Part shown: positions 34,159 through 45,430 of the stretch, in pieces
How the letters are laid out: the number at the start of each line of letters is the position of its first letter
How positions within the stretch are numbered: the first letter of the stretch is position 1
NCBI GenBank assembly: GCA_030762895.1
Contig: CM061063.1
Coordinates: forward strand, 214,367,103-214,431,102
Source: Sophora flavescens
Lineage: Eukaryota; Streptophyta; Magnoliopsida; Fabales; Fabaceae
Length of the DNA: 64,000 bases
Direction: 5' to 3'
The notes under the pieces: generated by a model
Databases searched by the model: none
Told to the model about the DNA's origin: nothing
The model's input: only the letters and a program-made list of their open reading frames with translations
Position numbers and translations under genes: made by a program

Positions 34159-37100
34159 TTATCCTTTATTAGTACGAAATGGTGGATTGACCAAAAGCCC
34201 CTCATCATGATCATCTCTCATATACATACCATCATCCCTAGTTGGATCAATCTCAAGTGATTGTAATGTCCCGACGAAAGGATCATCTTCAATATCAACA
34301 TCTCGATGGTCTTGATCATCAACATTAGTAATTACTTTGTTAGTCAAAAGAACAATGGACCTTTTCATATCAGCTGGATCAGTGACATAGAACACTTGTT
34401 GAGCTTGAGATGCTAATATAAAAGGCTCATCTTTATAACCCACCCTATTAAGATCCACCTGCATGAACCCTGACTAATCAATCTGAACACCGTTATTATT
34501 GTCAACCCACTTGCAACCAAACACACCAACCTTAAACTTTGTGTAATCCAACTCCCATATGCGTTCAATGACGCCGAAGTATGACATATTTGCATATATC
34601 GGGTTTCTGTCTTTGGCACTTGAGATATGCATCGACTGAGCTACTAGAGTAACACCTCTGTTTTGCATTGTACTCCGACCATATTGTTCTTTTGTATAGA
34701 ATGTGTAACCATTAATTTGATAACCGTGGTAAGAGAACACATGCAAACTTGGACCTTTGGCTAACCATCTCAATCTATTTGAAATCAAGTATCATTTTCA
34801 GTCAACTCTGTATAAATGTGATCTCTTAGCCACGTTATAAAACAACGATTGTGTTCTCTAGTTAGCCAATTTTGATTCTTATTTGGATACAAACTCTTAA
34901 GCATGTCCTTGTGTTTTTCAACATATGGCTCAACCTCATCGGCATTGTGCAGAACATATAAGTGTGCTTGCTCCCATTCTGTCCTTGTTATAGTCACTAT
35001 TTCATTTCCAAGAATTCCTTGCCCCATCATTCTCCATGTGTGACGAGACTTTGGCAGCCCTATAGATTCAAGCATTGGATAGGTATTCGATGCAGAATTC
35101 AACAGCTTCTTCGACAATATACCGTTCAACAATACAACCTTCCGGTCGTGATCGGTTTTTCACATACCCTTTTAATATCTTCATATAACGCTCAATCGGG
35201 TAAATCCATCTCATATAAGCTGGCCCACACAGTTGTGTCTCTCTAACAAGGTGAATGGTTAGATGAACAATTATGTCAAAGAATGAAGGTGTAAAGTACA
35301 TCTCAAGCTCGCATAAAGTCACAACAATTTCTCTTTGCAATGATGGCAACTTCCCGGGGTCAATCACTTTGCTGCAAATTGCCTTGAAGAAGAAACAGAG
35401 TTTAGTTAAGGCCCCCGCACTTTGTTAGGTAAAATAGACCGTATACCAATGGGTATCAACTGCTCCATGAGAACATGACAATCGTGGGACTTTAGACCTT
35501 TGAACTTGAGATCTTTCATCGATACGAGGTTCCTAATGTTTGAAGAGTACCCTTCCGAACCTTAACTCCTTCAAGAAACTTACAAAAAACAGTTTTTTTC
35601 TTTTCTAGATAGAGTGTAAGCAGTTGAGGAAGATATGTACTTTTACCCTTCTTCGTCGGTCCCAATTCTCTTCTTATTCCCATACTAACCAAGTCCAACC
35701 TTGCATTGATGCCATCTTTAGTCTTCCCTGGCACATTGAGTAACGTACCAATGACACTATCACAGTATATTTTTTTCAACGTGCATCACATCGAGGAAAT
35801 GTCTTACATATAATGATTTCCAATATGGCAACTCAAAGAAAATCGACCTTTTCTTCCACCCTCTTGTGACAATATCTCTCGCAAAAGGTTTACCGAATTG
35901 GATATTCAAATCCTTTACCTTTTCAAAAAGTTGATCACCCATCAAAGGTGAAGGCGCTCTACCTTCTTCCGAGTTCCCATTGAACGCCTTTCTCCACCAC
36001 CGGTAATGATGACTTGGATGCAAAAATCTACGATGCCCAAGAAAGACATTCTTCTTACAATGTTCTAACCGCATCCAATCCGTACCCTCTTCACATATAG
36101 GGCATGCACACTGACCCTTGATGCTATATCCTGACAGATTACCGTAGGCTGGAAAATCATTAATTGTCCCAAACAACATAGCTCTCAAATTGAAACTTTC
36201 TTCCTTATACCCATCATACACCTCCACACCTGTCTCCCACAGTTGTTTCAAGTCTTCAATCAAAGGAGTCAAATAGACGTCTATATCATTTCCTGGTTGT
36301 TTGGGCCCTAAATTAACATAGATAACATCATAAATTTGCGCTTCATGCATAGCCATGGGGATAGGTTGTAAATCACCAAAATCACAGGCCATGTACTTTG
36401 TGAGAGCTACTTTGAACACCATGCGGGTTAAATCCGTCAAGAGCCAATGCAAGTCGTAGGTTTCTTGAATCTTGCCCAAAATCGGGATAATCATGATCAA
36501 ATTTCTTCCATTGCGGAGAATCTGCACGGGTCCGCAGACTTGCCATCTTTGATCCTTTCATCCTCATGCCATGTCAAGTGCTTTGAATCTTCGGAACTAT
36601 GGTACATGCGCCTAAATCTGGGTATTATGGGAAAATACCACACAACCTTCTCTCGGATCTGATTCTTTCTTCTTATATCGTGAGGCATTACATTTAGGAC
36701 ACATCTGTAACGATGCATATTCATTCCGAAATAAAATGCAATCGTTAGGACAAGCATGTATCCTCTCGTAGCTCATGCCAATAGAGCGTAACATTTGTTT
36801 AGCCTCGTATGTCCGACTAGGAAGCACATTATCATCTGGCAACATGTCTTTCAATAGTGTGAGTAAGTCCGTAAAGCTCTTATCAGTCCAACGTATGCCC
36901 GATTTCAAGTTATACAACTTTAACATCGCCGACAATCTTGTGAATTTAGTACATCCATCATACAATGGTTGCTCTGCATCACTTACCAACCTCCCAAACA
37001 TTTGTGGACAATCCCGAAGATCCTCTTCAACAGCATTTGCAATGTCTTCAAAACGATCGCCCTCATAAGTATTTGTGTCGGTATCGTATGATGAATATCT

Positions 37101-37361
37101 CACACGATTCCTCATTTCACTAGACTCAACTCTTGTCTCACCATGTTTTGTCCAACATGTATAACTTTGATCGATTCCATTACACACTAAATGTTCTTCC
37201 AAATCGGCTGCACTAACTCGCCTTGCATAACAACAATCTAAACAAGGACATATGATTGTATTAGGGTTTTTCGCATGCCGAACTGCAAAACTAATGAACT
37301 CTTTCACCCCATCCTCATACTCCTTCGTTAAACGATTGGCAGACATCCATTTCCGATCCAT
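34159..37361 (-). pseudogene. CACTA transposase TNP2 (frameshifted)
   Basis: It starts MDRKWMSANRLTKEYEDGVK, the N-terminal transposase-associated domain (PF13963-like) with its Cys pairs (CPCLDCCYAR). Then come the tnp2 landmarks CPNDCILFRNEYASLQMCPK, VVWYFPIIPRFRRMY, HLTWHEDERIKDG, FDHDYPDFGQDSRNLRLAL, YDVIYVNLGPKQPGNDIDVY and GYSIKGQCACPICEEGTDW. DUF4218 follows (about 35370-35070, LPSLQREIVVTLCELEMYF) and DUF4216 ends the gene (about 34700-34160, ASQAQQVFYVTDPADMKR). The frame changes at about 36660, 36560 and 36480, at least partly by real indels and not introns, so this copy is probably inactive. The second gene lies just downstream on the same strand. Confidence 0.9.
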
Positions 37362-37737
37362 GCTTTTCCGATCTACAAAAATATTTATTAAACATATTTA
37401 CTTTGAGTTTAGAGTGGTTGAGGTCTACATGCAATGTATACAGATTAAAGGAATGAAAGGCTGCAAACAAAACACATTGTCGCTGAGTATTCTTGAAGGA
37501 ACCAATGTCGACTTGTTGATGAGTGTGATTCCACATCATCTTTGTCTATCATTTTGCATGCATTTTCATGTAGTTTAGGCATATTTTTATTAGATTTTAG
37601 GTTAATTTTCCTTTGGAACGGGTAAGGCGGTTTTCGTGTGTTGTTTTGCAGATATCAAGGGTAAAATGCTCAAGATCAACCATGATGAAGTTTGGATAAA
37701 GATAGGGCTTTAAAAGTTCAGAAAATGAGCCAAACAG

Positions 37738-38015
37738 AGTCCATCACGGCCTAGCCGTGATGCCCATCACGGCCATGATCGAGCAAAACTGAAAAAGAAG
37801 AAAGGCTGAAGTCAGAGTCTGTCACGGCCGTGACCCAAAACCACCACAAGTCAGAGCACATCACGGCCCAGCCGTGAAATTCTTCACGGCCATAACAGAG
37901 GGCTCGCGACGCGAGCATAGGCTCGCCTCGCGAGAGACTGGAATTTCGCAGAGCAACCAGAAGCAGAGACCGTCACGGCCTGGCCGTGATATCCATCACG
38001 GCCGTGACCCAAAAC
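37738..38015. repeat. CACGGCCGTGA palindrome block upstream of TNP2
   Basis: At least six palindromes of the form TCACGGC(C)NNGCCGTGA or TCACGGCCGTGA lie in 280 bp (for example 37742, 37769, 37827, 37862, 37975, 37997). With them is a nested pair GGCTCGCGACGCGAGC and GGCTCGCCTCGCGAGAG (37903-37940). The spacer CCCAAAACCACCA is repeated. The block is 0.38-0.65 kb upstream of the TNP2 start codon. Confidence 0.85.
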
Positions 38016-39689
38016 CACCAAAATCTGAGCATTGTTCTGCATAAGATTTCAAGATATCAAATAAAGATAACTGGAAGTCATTGTTCTGCATAAGATCCAT
38101 GAACCCTATCCCACATGAAATCAAGTCCCTAAGCATTTGACCACCTAATCTAAAAGAAAAGGAATAAATAGAAAAGGCAAAGTTAAACTTTAAATAGTAA
38201 AAGCTTTCAAGTTCTCTTCATGTTCACATTTCTTCAACCAAAACTCATCCGTTTTGTTTTTTCAAATGTAAATCCATTACATAATGAAACAAGAAAGTGA
38301 AGCCAAGATTGATCACAAGCTAATCACATAGAGTGGTGAATACTGATCCAAAAGCAACAAAATAAAAACAATGCACCAATGAAATCCCTTTTATCCCTCA
38401 AAACAAAATAATGACCATTGCTTGACACAAGCACATTTAATCAAAAAATTGTCCAACAGAAACAATAACCAAAATTCACATTCAAAATTTGTGTTCAAAT
38501 ATCACGATCGATATTAGAAAGAGTGTTACCTGAACCCAACAAGAAAGCCAAGAGAAGTGTCCCAGTTGACTTGATGACTCTAGCAAGACAGCCACGAAGA
38601 GGAGCAAAGGAACAATGAGAGGGAGCAGAAACGCAAAACGACATTGTGAAAGTGTGAACTATGAAACTAATAGATTTTATATGAAGGGAGCAGAAACTGC
38701 AAAACAACATTACATCTCGGTTATCTTCCACTCCACGAACACTATGAAAGTGTGAAACTAAAACTACAACTATTCGAATGGAATCCATATTCAACTCATC
38801 AAAACCACAACCCCGATTGTAATGTTAAGTACTCGGAGGATTCCAATGCAAATGGAGTAGAATTTGCTAGTTGAACTAACATGGATTTTAAGTGTAATTT
38901 TAGTATAAAGCTACTGAGCATTGTTCACATTCTCTCTCCAGGCCAAGTGAGAACCCAACTTTGCCGTAACCATGCTCTATCCACATGAGTTTAAGCTAGA
39001 TCTACATATATAATGGTTTCTCAAAACTTATGAAGCCAAAACAGGATTGCCATATGCACAACTTCATCAAGCTTTTGTTGTGTATCATCCTATAGGATTA
39101 CCACGTTAAATAATCATTAAATTTTCTTAAAATAACCCATAAAACTTCAAAAAAAAAAATGTTTTGGTTTCATAAGTTTTGATGAAGTTGTGCATATTTG
39201 AAAGGCAAAAGGGAAATTATATCAAGAACAATATGGCACAAGAGATGCCACAAGAGAAGTGACAGAGAGTAACAAAGCTAGTGATCACAACCTTTCACCA
39301 AACCAACAACAAAGAATCAAACCCGGACTCCATAGCACACAAAACAAACAAGGGGCAAACGAAAGATAAATATAATTTCATAAAAAATTTAAAAATTTGA
39401 GTTGTAGGCAACAAGAACCCATAGAACAGAGCCACAAGAGCTTTGCACCAAAAGAGCGACACTGCAACAACAAAGAAATAACCTGCAACTTGAGCTAACC
39501 CAACGAAACCTGCTAGTATGATTTAAGTTCTTTCTCTTTCGGAGTAGCAATGGCGAGCAATGGCGAAGACCTAAGAAATGAGGAAGGAAAAAGAGATGGC
39601 ATGCGGAGGGGAAGGAAACATGTAGAATGAAAATAAGGAAGAAAAGGAGGGGGGAAGGCCGAGCGCGCGTCTAATTTTACTGGGAAGAC
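38016..39689. other. Non-coding upstream part of the CACTA element
   Basis: No supported gene. A GC-poor stretch with one GGCAAAAGGGAAATTATATC-type segment, and an inverted pair around 39040-39200 (AACTTATGAAGCC with its inverse at about 39165; TGCACAACTTCATCAA with its inverse at about 39180) that could form a stem of about 30 bp. The last part before the right repeats is purine-rich (39580-39670). Confidence 0.5.
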
Positions 39690-39884
39690 CTAAGATAGCG
39701 TTTCCGTGTGGAACCGCTATCTTTTCCTAAGTGACACTTTTAATAGCGGTTCCACACGGAAACGCTATCTTAGGTTATACCTAAGATGGGAAACGCTATT
39801 AAAAGTCCCCCATCACTTTTAATAGCATTTCCACACGGAAATGCTATTAAAGGTGCGTTATTAAAAGTCTATTTTGTTGTAGTG
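39690..39884. repeat. Right subterminal repeats of the CACTA element
   Basis: Inverted AAGATAGCGTTTCC / GGAAACGCTATCTTAG units, with variants reading AATAGCGGTTCC and AATAGCATTTCC, followed by the terminal GTCTATTTTGTTGTAGTG. They match the left array in core sequence but with a TTCCACACGG or TTCCGTGTGG spacer. Confidence 0.9.
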
Positions 39885-40140
39885 CTAAGAGTATAGAAAG
39901 AGCTCATTTCTTTTTATGAAAAAATATGTAGAATTAAATTATTATCAATTAGTCTGATATGAAGCCCTTGCTTTTACATTAGGCCCAGTATTTATTTTAT
40001 GCGCCATGATTTTTTGTGTTATATTAATCATATACTTTTACAAATAAATATATTTTCAAGTGATAAATTCTAATTTTGTCAAAAAAAAGTGATTAATTCT
40101 AATGTACTAATATATTTTTACACATTCTTGCTCACTTTTA

Positions 40141-40528
40141 ATTTATTTATTTCGTCATCTTTTTTTTTATATTTCTTATTAGTTAATTAACAATCATTTA
40201 GTAATTGTCAAAAAAAAAAATCATTTAGTAAATATTACTTGTGGTATTTACTTTCTCTCTCTACAACTTATTTTCTTTAAATAAATGTTAAAAAGTCAGC
40301 ATTTTTATCAATTTTTAAATGAAGTGTTTTGACATGCTTGTTAACTCCTAATCTGATGAGTTATTAATATAATTTATTTAAAAGCTATATTCACCCTTTG
40401 AGATAACATTTTTATCCAAAAAAAAAAAAAACTTTGAGATAACATTACATTGCCTTCCACTAGATAGGAGGTGATTATAATTACAATGACCTTTTTTTTA
40501 AATAGAAGAGGTGTCAAGTATGATTAAA
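40141..40528. other. AT-rich spacer, no gene seen
   Basis: Only A/T runs and a small direct repeat (CAATCATTTAGTAA near 40190 and 40220; CTTTGAGATAACATT near 40400 and 40433). Homology with copy A ends at its left edge. Confidence 0.5.
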
Positions 40529-40540
40529 CTAATTTTAGGA

Positions 40541-40772
40541 ACTCAATGGGTGTGGCTCGATTGGTTTTTGTACGTAGATTGAGCTTGTGTGGAGAAGACC
40601 TGAGTTCGAACCTCACAGAACATATATTTGGGGAGGGGCGAAGAATCTTAACTATAATTAAGCACTCGAGTGGAGATTAGTCTCATATCGGATCCAAAAT
40701 ATCTAAATTTGTGGTGATACTTCATGGACTCATTAGGAAGTCAAAGACCCTAATTATGACGAGTATAAAAAG
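40541..40772 (+). mobile_element. tRNA-derived SINE
   Basis: A 232-bp unit lies between perfect 12-bp duplications CTAATTTTAGGA (40529-40540 and 40773-40784). The head has RNA polymerase III promoter words: a box A-like GTGTGGCTCGATTGG (40550) and box B GAGTTCGAACC (40602), about 40 bp apart as in tRNA genes. The tail ends TATAAAAAG, a short A-rich end. It is not a tRNA gene because no acceptor stem closes it. Confidence 0.85.
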
Positions 40773-40784
40773 CTAATTTTAGGA

Positions 40785-41396
40785 GAAATCATGGCAACCT
40801 CTCTAAAATCATATTATGTTTAATATTTGTTTATTTAAAAAAAGCTAACGGAGAATTGATGGAAAATGTTAGTTAAGGAATCCAAAAAATAAAATTTTTA
40901 TAAAAAATTAGTATATTTAATATTTAAAAATATGAAATACTTAATTTTTTAATAAGATTTTTTTTTATTTCTTAAAAAATATCCAAAGGAGACTTGTTAA
41001 TATCGACTTTTTATAATATCACTCTGGACCACTAAATATTTCGCCATCCTGTACTGCTGACCTATTGGACCTTTTTTTTTTATTCACAGGCAGTACAGTT
41101 GTGACTTAAATATAGCGGGACACAGACACGTGCCAAATTATAGCACGTAAAACGACAAATAGATAACACAAATGACTATGTTCGCTTTATGGTTGGCGAC
41201 GTTACAAGTGCAACAAGGAATCGAACGATGAATAATTAAATATATGACGTGTTTGAACATGTGATATACAATGTCGTGGTCCACATATTAATGTGACGGA
41301 GCTACCAAGAGAAGTTAACATGATCCCGGGCCACTTTACACTACTTTTGGCGAAACATTGATTTATTATATGATAGTAGTATTATATATGATAGTA
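40785..41396. other. AT-rich spacer, no gene seen
   Basis: No coding potential beyond chance. Around 41060-41340 the composition is more balanced (GACACGTGCC, CCCGGGCC), which may be a remnant of unique sequence. Confidence 0.45.
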
Positions 41397-41405
41397 GTAT
41401 TATAT

Positions 41406-42089
41406 AGGCTAAATTGTATTTTGGTTTCTTATCTTTATTTAAGTTTTTATTTTGGTTTTTTATTATTTTTTTTGGGTTATTTTGATCCTTTATCTTTTTA
41501 TTTAATTTTTATTTTGGTCTTTTCCGTCAGTTTTGTACTGACGGTATTAGGTATTCGTCGTAAGCTATCGTCGGTCGCCGAAAACCGCTGCCGGAATCTG
41601 GGTTTTAGAGAGAGAACACCCCTCTCCCCTTCCTTCTTCCTCCTTTCTTGCTTCTTCCTTTTTCCTTCCCTTGCTCCTTCCTCCTTCCTCAGTCATCCTT
41701 CTTTCTTTCTCCTTCTTCTTCCTTCTCCCTTTCTCCTCCTTCTTCCTCCATGAGATAGTGACAACATCAATGGGATTTAAGGAAGGAGGAAGGAGGAAGG
41801 GGAGGAAGAAGGAATGAGAAAGAAGGGAGAGAGAGAAAATCTCTCTAAAACCCAGATTCCAACGGTGGTTTCCGGTGACGACGACGGTTCCGACGACTGG
41901 CGGTGGCAGTTTTGGGTGATTTACGACGACGGACACACGGAAGGGACCAAAATAGGCTAACGGTTGAAAGATAAGGGACCAAAATAGGATAACGGTTGAA
42001 AGATAAGGGATCAAAATGATCAAAAAAAAATATAAGAGACCAAAATGAAAACTAAATAAAGATAAGGGACCAAAATAGGGATTTAGTCG
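41406..42089. mobile_element. MULE-type MITE with long inverted arms
   Basis: A 684-bp foldback with perfect 9-bp duplications GTATTATAT (41397-41405 and 42090-42098). The TIRs read AGGCTAAATTGTATTTTGG and, inverted on the right, CGACTAAATCCCTATTTTGG. They continue inward with TTATCTTTATTTA repeats, then CCGGAATCTGGGTTTTAGAGAGAG facing CTCTCTAAAACCCAGATTCC. The middle is CCTTCTTCCT-rich on one side and GGAAGAAGGA-rich on the other. The ORFs there are low-complexity by-products of that purine/pyrimidine mirror. Confidence 0.88.
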
Positions 42090-42098
42090 GTATTATAT

Positions 42099-42835
42099 TA
42101 TGTTGTATTAATGAATTTCCTTACGTAACATCATGGATTTTGTTTATTAACGAATAATGAATATATGGCTACTTCCTCAAATAAAACAAAACAATAGAAT
42201 TTCATTAATTCTATCACATCTCCATGATTGTGTATGAAATCCAAATTGCTGGATTTGTCTCTTTTAAAATGAGTCAACTTACTTTAGATGATAAAGTAAA
42301 TCCATTATCATCATTAAATTGTTTTTTAATTAAAAAATATTTAATTGTACTTTTGGTTCTTCTATTATTGATCATGTACGATTTAGGTTACTAAAATTAT
42401 TTTTGTGCATATTTAGTCCCCAATCTTTTTAATGTTTGCAAATTTAGTCTTTCTGGCCATTGTCCCTCAATTTTTTAACTATTGACAAAGAAAAACCACT
42501 ACTCTAATATCATAGAACATCTAGTGTCGAGCTTATGTGGTAAAGGATTCAGTGATTGAACCAAAAAGAGTTCCGAAAAGGAGGAGCAAACCCAGTAAAT
42601 AGTAGAGATGAACCATTACCATTGAATCATGCTGAATTAGAGAGATAAAGAAGGGAAAACATCAACCAAAGGTTCTGTATGCTTAGAGAAGAAAAGAAGG
42701 GAGAACCTTAACTAGATGTTCTGTATCCTTAGATAAGTGATTATTTTATGTTGATCATTGAAAAAATTAACGAACATTGGATAGAAAGACTGAATTTTGT
42801 AACATTGAAAAACTAGTAGGACCAAATATAAATAA

Positions 42836-42889
<54 letters not shown>

Positions 42890-44229
42890 ACCAAAATCTC
42901 ATATCATAAAAAATATGAGGATAAAAAGTGGAATTAAGAAGAATTTTTTTTGAAAAAAGAGTATTAACACTGCCCAATTCAGATCCATGTCTGATGGCCT
43001 TCTTCCCCACCCAAAGTATTTATGCTACACGCACCAATTCCTTTCTGCCAACTAGTCTTATTGGTTTCAACGGTGATTTCTGCAACACTTCGCCAATTAA
43101 TATTGTTTGATATATTCATATTCAATTGGGCAACACATTCCCAACAATCCAACCTAAAAGTGTAAAATACATATAAATTATCGGAGAATGTTAATCAGTA
43201 TTTTTAGGGTATTGGTTAATGAGTTAAAAGTGATAATTTTTTTATTGGAAATAGTATTTTCAACATCTTGAAAAGTGATATATATAGTTTACCAGGTAAA
43301 ACTTATCATTTCTTGATTCATTAACCGGTGTCCTAAGAACACTGATTAGTAAGACCCAAATTATAAAAACGATTTTTCTAATCTATGTAACCTTTCACGT
43401 GTTAACAAATAAAAAAATAAAAATGCTATGTTAGAAAGAATAACTTTTAATTTTTTTTTGACTGGACAATAACTTTTAAATTTTTAAAAAATTGAATATA
43501 CAACTTTTAAAATAATATTTCGATTTTTGATTTTTTAACAGGTTTGTAGAATTGAAAAATGATTATAAAAAACTCAAACCAACACTTTCATTGAAAATTT
43601 CACCAAACATTTAAGAATATCATAAATAGACTTGAGTGATTGTGCAATGTAGCAATTCCCAAGTTGTAAGAGAAACACCGTGGTGGAGGAAGGCGTGGGC
43701 TCTTGAGATATATAATTATGGAAAATAATACTTCCTCTTTCTCTTAATTCAATTATAAATAAAAAATATCTATATTTTTTGAATTAAAATATAAATAAAA
43801 TTCAATCAATTCAATTTTATTTAATATAAGTATTTCAAAACTCAAGAAAATTAACCAATCAAATCATTTCTCCCTTTACCTTTTCAAGAGCATTTCATAT
43901 TCCCGAGACAATTAAAAGGTAGTTTAATAATTATAACTCAACTTTTTTATATAAATCAAGACAATTAAACTAAATTAACTAATTTCCTTGATAAGTGCGA
44001 AGTTAGTTATTTTTGCTTATAATTGAGTCCGGAGGTAGTAGTATTTTGTTACGAATGGACAATATTGAGGAATTGTCCATATTAAAATCATAATTATTGA
44101 TACAGGCTTTTCAACATAAAAGGGAATCTTTTGTTACAATAGAAGCAGAAGAAGTGATAGCGATTATTCAAAAATCAAAGTCGATTTGCTTAGGAGGCAC
44201 TCGTTAAGGAAGTAATAAAAGAAAGCTTA
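42099..44229. other. AT-rich stretch with microsatellite, no gene seen
   Basis: About 42335-42500 (AATTGTACTTTTGGTTC...AATTTAGTC) and the sequence around 42800-42900 (TTTTGTAACATTGAAAAAC...GGACCAAAAT) look like the two arms of a further element of the 'TTTTGGTCC' style, but I found no matching duplication. A TA dinucleotide run occupies 42840-42887. The rest is AT-rich with no supported ORF. Confidence 0.5.
42840..42887. repeat. (TA)n microsatellite
   Basis: About 24 uninterrupted TA units. The open frames over it, reading Ile-Tyr repeats, are not genes. Confidence 0.95.
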
Positions 44230-44238
44230 CATAGAGAA

Positions 44239-44740
44239 TATTTTTTTAAGTAACCCTAATTTAAAAAATATTTTCTAGAATACCCCAATTTCCCAATTAT
44301 GTACCAAAATACACCACTTTTTTTAGGTGAGAGGTCGCCATTTCAATCAACGACTACTCACCATTGTTTTTTTTAAATAGATGAGAAGTCACTATTTGGG
44401 AAGGCGACTTATCTACACGCTTTTTTTCGTTTAATATTTTTTAATCATAAAAAATTTTAATTGATTTTTTAGTTTAATTAATTAGGTTAGTTTAGTTAAT
44501 TATTGTGTTAATTGGGATATTAAGAAGTTAATTTTACTACTAAAGAATATTATTATGAATAAAAAACATTAATTAAAAAAATTAAACATTAATTAGTTAG
44601 TTAATTTTAATTTTCTTATATTTAGTTAATTAATTAGGTTAGTGTAGTTAATTAGTGTGTTAATTATGAGGTTTAGAAATAAAATATATAATTAAAAAAA
44701 TAATACTAAAAATTAAATACATTAATCATTATTATTAAAA
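44239..44740. repeat. Left terminal inverted repeat of the large MULE
   Basis: It begins TATTTTTTTAAGTAACC and contains two related GTCGCC...GGTGAGAAGTC words, then a long TTAATTAGTT-rich part. The partner is 58190-58688. Confidence 0.88.
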
Positions 44741-44780
44741 ACATAAAGCATAAATTAAAAACATTATTCAAAATCATAAA

Positions 44781-45015
44781 TTAACCATAACGCCATAAAT
44801 ACAGAAAACTACCCCCAAGGTGGTGTCCAGTTCCACAACGTGGTCGGTGTCTGATACGTGGTGAAAGTTGTCCGCGTTGTGAGACATCGTCTTGATCATC
44901 ATCACCGACGGTTGGCTCGTCTTGCTGCACAGGGTCATTTTGATTTAAGTTTGATGCTGGCAGCGACGAGTTATAAAATTGTACATTGGCATACGGCATC
45001 GAAGAACTTCCAAAC
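44781..45015 (-). pseudogene. C-terminal end of the PMD (MAIN-like) gene
   Basis: The minus-strand reading GFGSSSMPYANVQFYNSS, then SPRIRHRPRCGTGHHL, is the low-complexity, basic end typical of MULE-borne PMD proteins. The reading joins directly to the segment at 54467-54500 (MYSFGEPAFPHMSG) if the Tekay element and one CCACT are taken out, so the two parts were one exon before the insertion. Confidence 0.75.
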
Positions 45016-45430
45016 CCACTTGAGACGTCCCGACGTCTCATTAAAGAAAACCCATAATATTTAGGACCTAAACGTGTTATTATCGTTAAGCGTATATATT
45101 AAAAAGGGTGGACAATTAAAAACTTAAAATATGAACATATATACATACATGCATAACATATACACATCATAACCTGATACGGTACAGTAGAGGGAATCCC
45201 ATCAGTGGGATCCCAATAGGTACAAACTGGTAACATCACCAAAAATCCATCAAAGATCTAAAGAAAGATGCCTCACTGATTCTCTCCACACCTCGTCCCC
45301 TCTCAAAATACAATAACCTCACACACACCTAACTGACGGCACTGGCCCCAGCCATCATATGCTACCACCCTCGTTAGTATCCCGTGGTCCGGCAGGTCCA
45401 GATACTCCTCCGCTCCCACTGGAAGAGCTC

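Larger units (their letters stand above)
29615..39884 (-). mobile_element. CACTA (En/Spm) transposon with two genes
   Basis: The 10,270-bp element starts CACTACAACAAATTAGACTTT and ends with the inverse, AAAGTCTATTTTGTTGTAGTG. It is flanked by the 3-bp duplication CTA (29612 and 39885); copy A shows the empty site. Both ends carry arrays of short inverted subterminal repeats. Two genes lie on the minus strand: TNP2 transposase (broken) and a multi-exon second gene ending in a cysteine protease domain. The large non-coding part (37.4-39.7 kb) lies upstream of TNP2. Confidence 0.95.
14329..40140. repeat. Segmental duplication, copy B (carries later insertions)
   Basis: Partner of 1-6293. It is about four times longer because it kept or gained a PPR fragment, a solo LTR, a foldback MULE, a copia element and a CACTA element that copy A lacks. 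Homology ends after CACTTTTAATTTATTTA near 40135. Sequence left of 14329 to about 13.1 kb is probably part of the same block, but its partner lies before the window. Confidence 0.9.

Noticed and set aside
37738..38015. CRISPR-like array
   Set aside because: Repeats are short palindromes with irregular spacing in a plant CACTA element. There are no uniform spacers and no cas genes.
40541..40620. Possible tRNA gene
   Set aside because: Box A and box B are present, but no acceptor stem or cloverleaf closes and a SINE-type 12-bp duplication surrounds a longer unit.
41565..42023. Open frames of 131-152 codons on both strands in 41358-42023
   Set aside because: They lie across the purine/pyrimidine-rich mirror of a MITE and read low-complexity Ser/Leu/Phe or Lys/Glu/Arg strings.
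42712..43010. ORFs with long Tyr-Ile repeats
   Set aside because: Direct translation of a (TA)n microsatellite.
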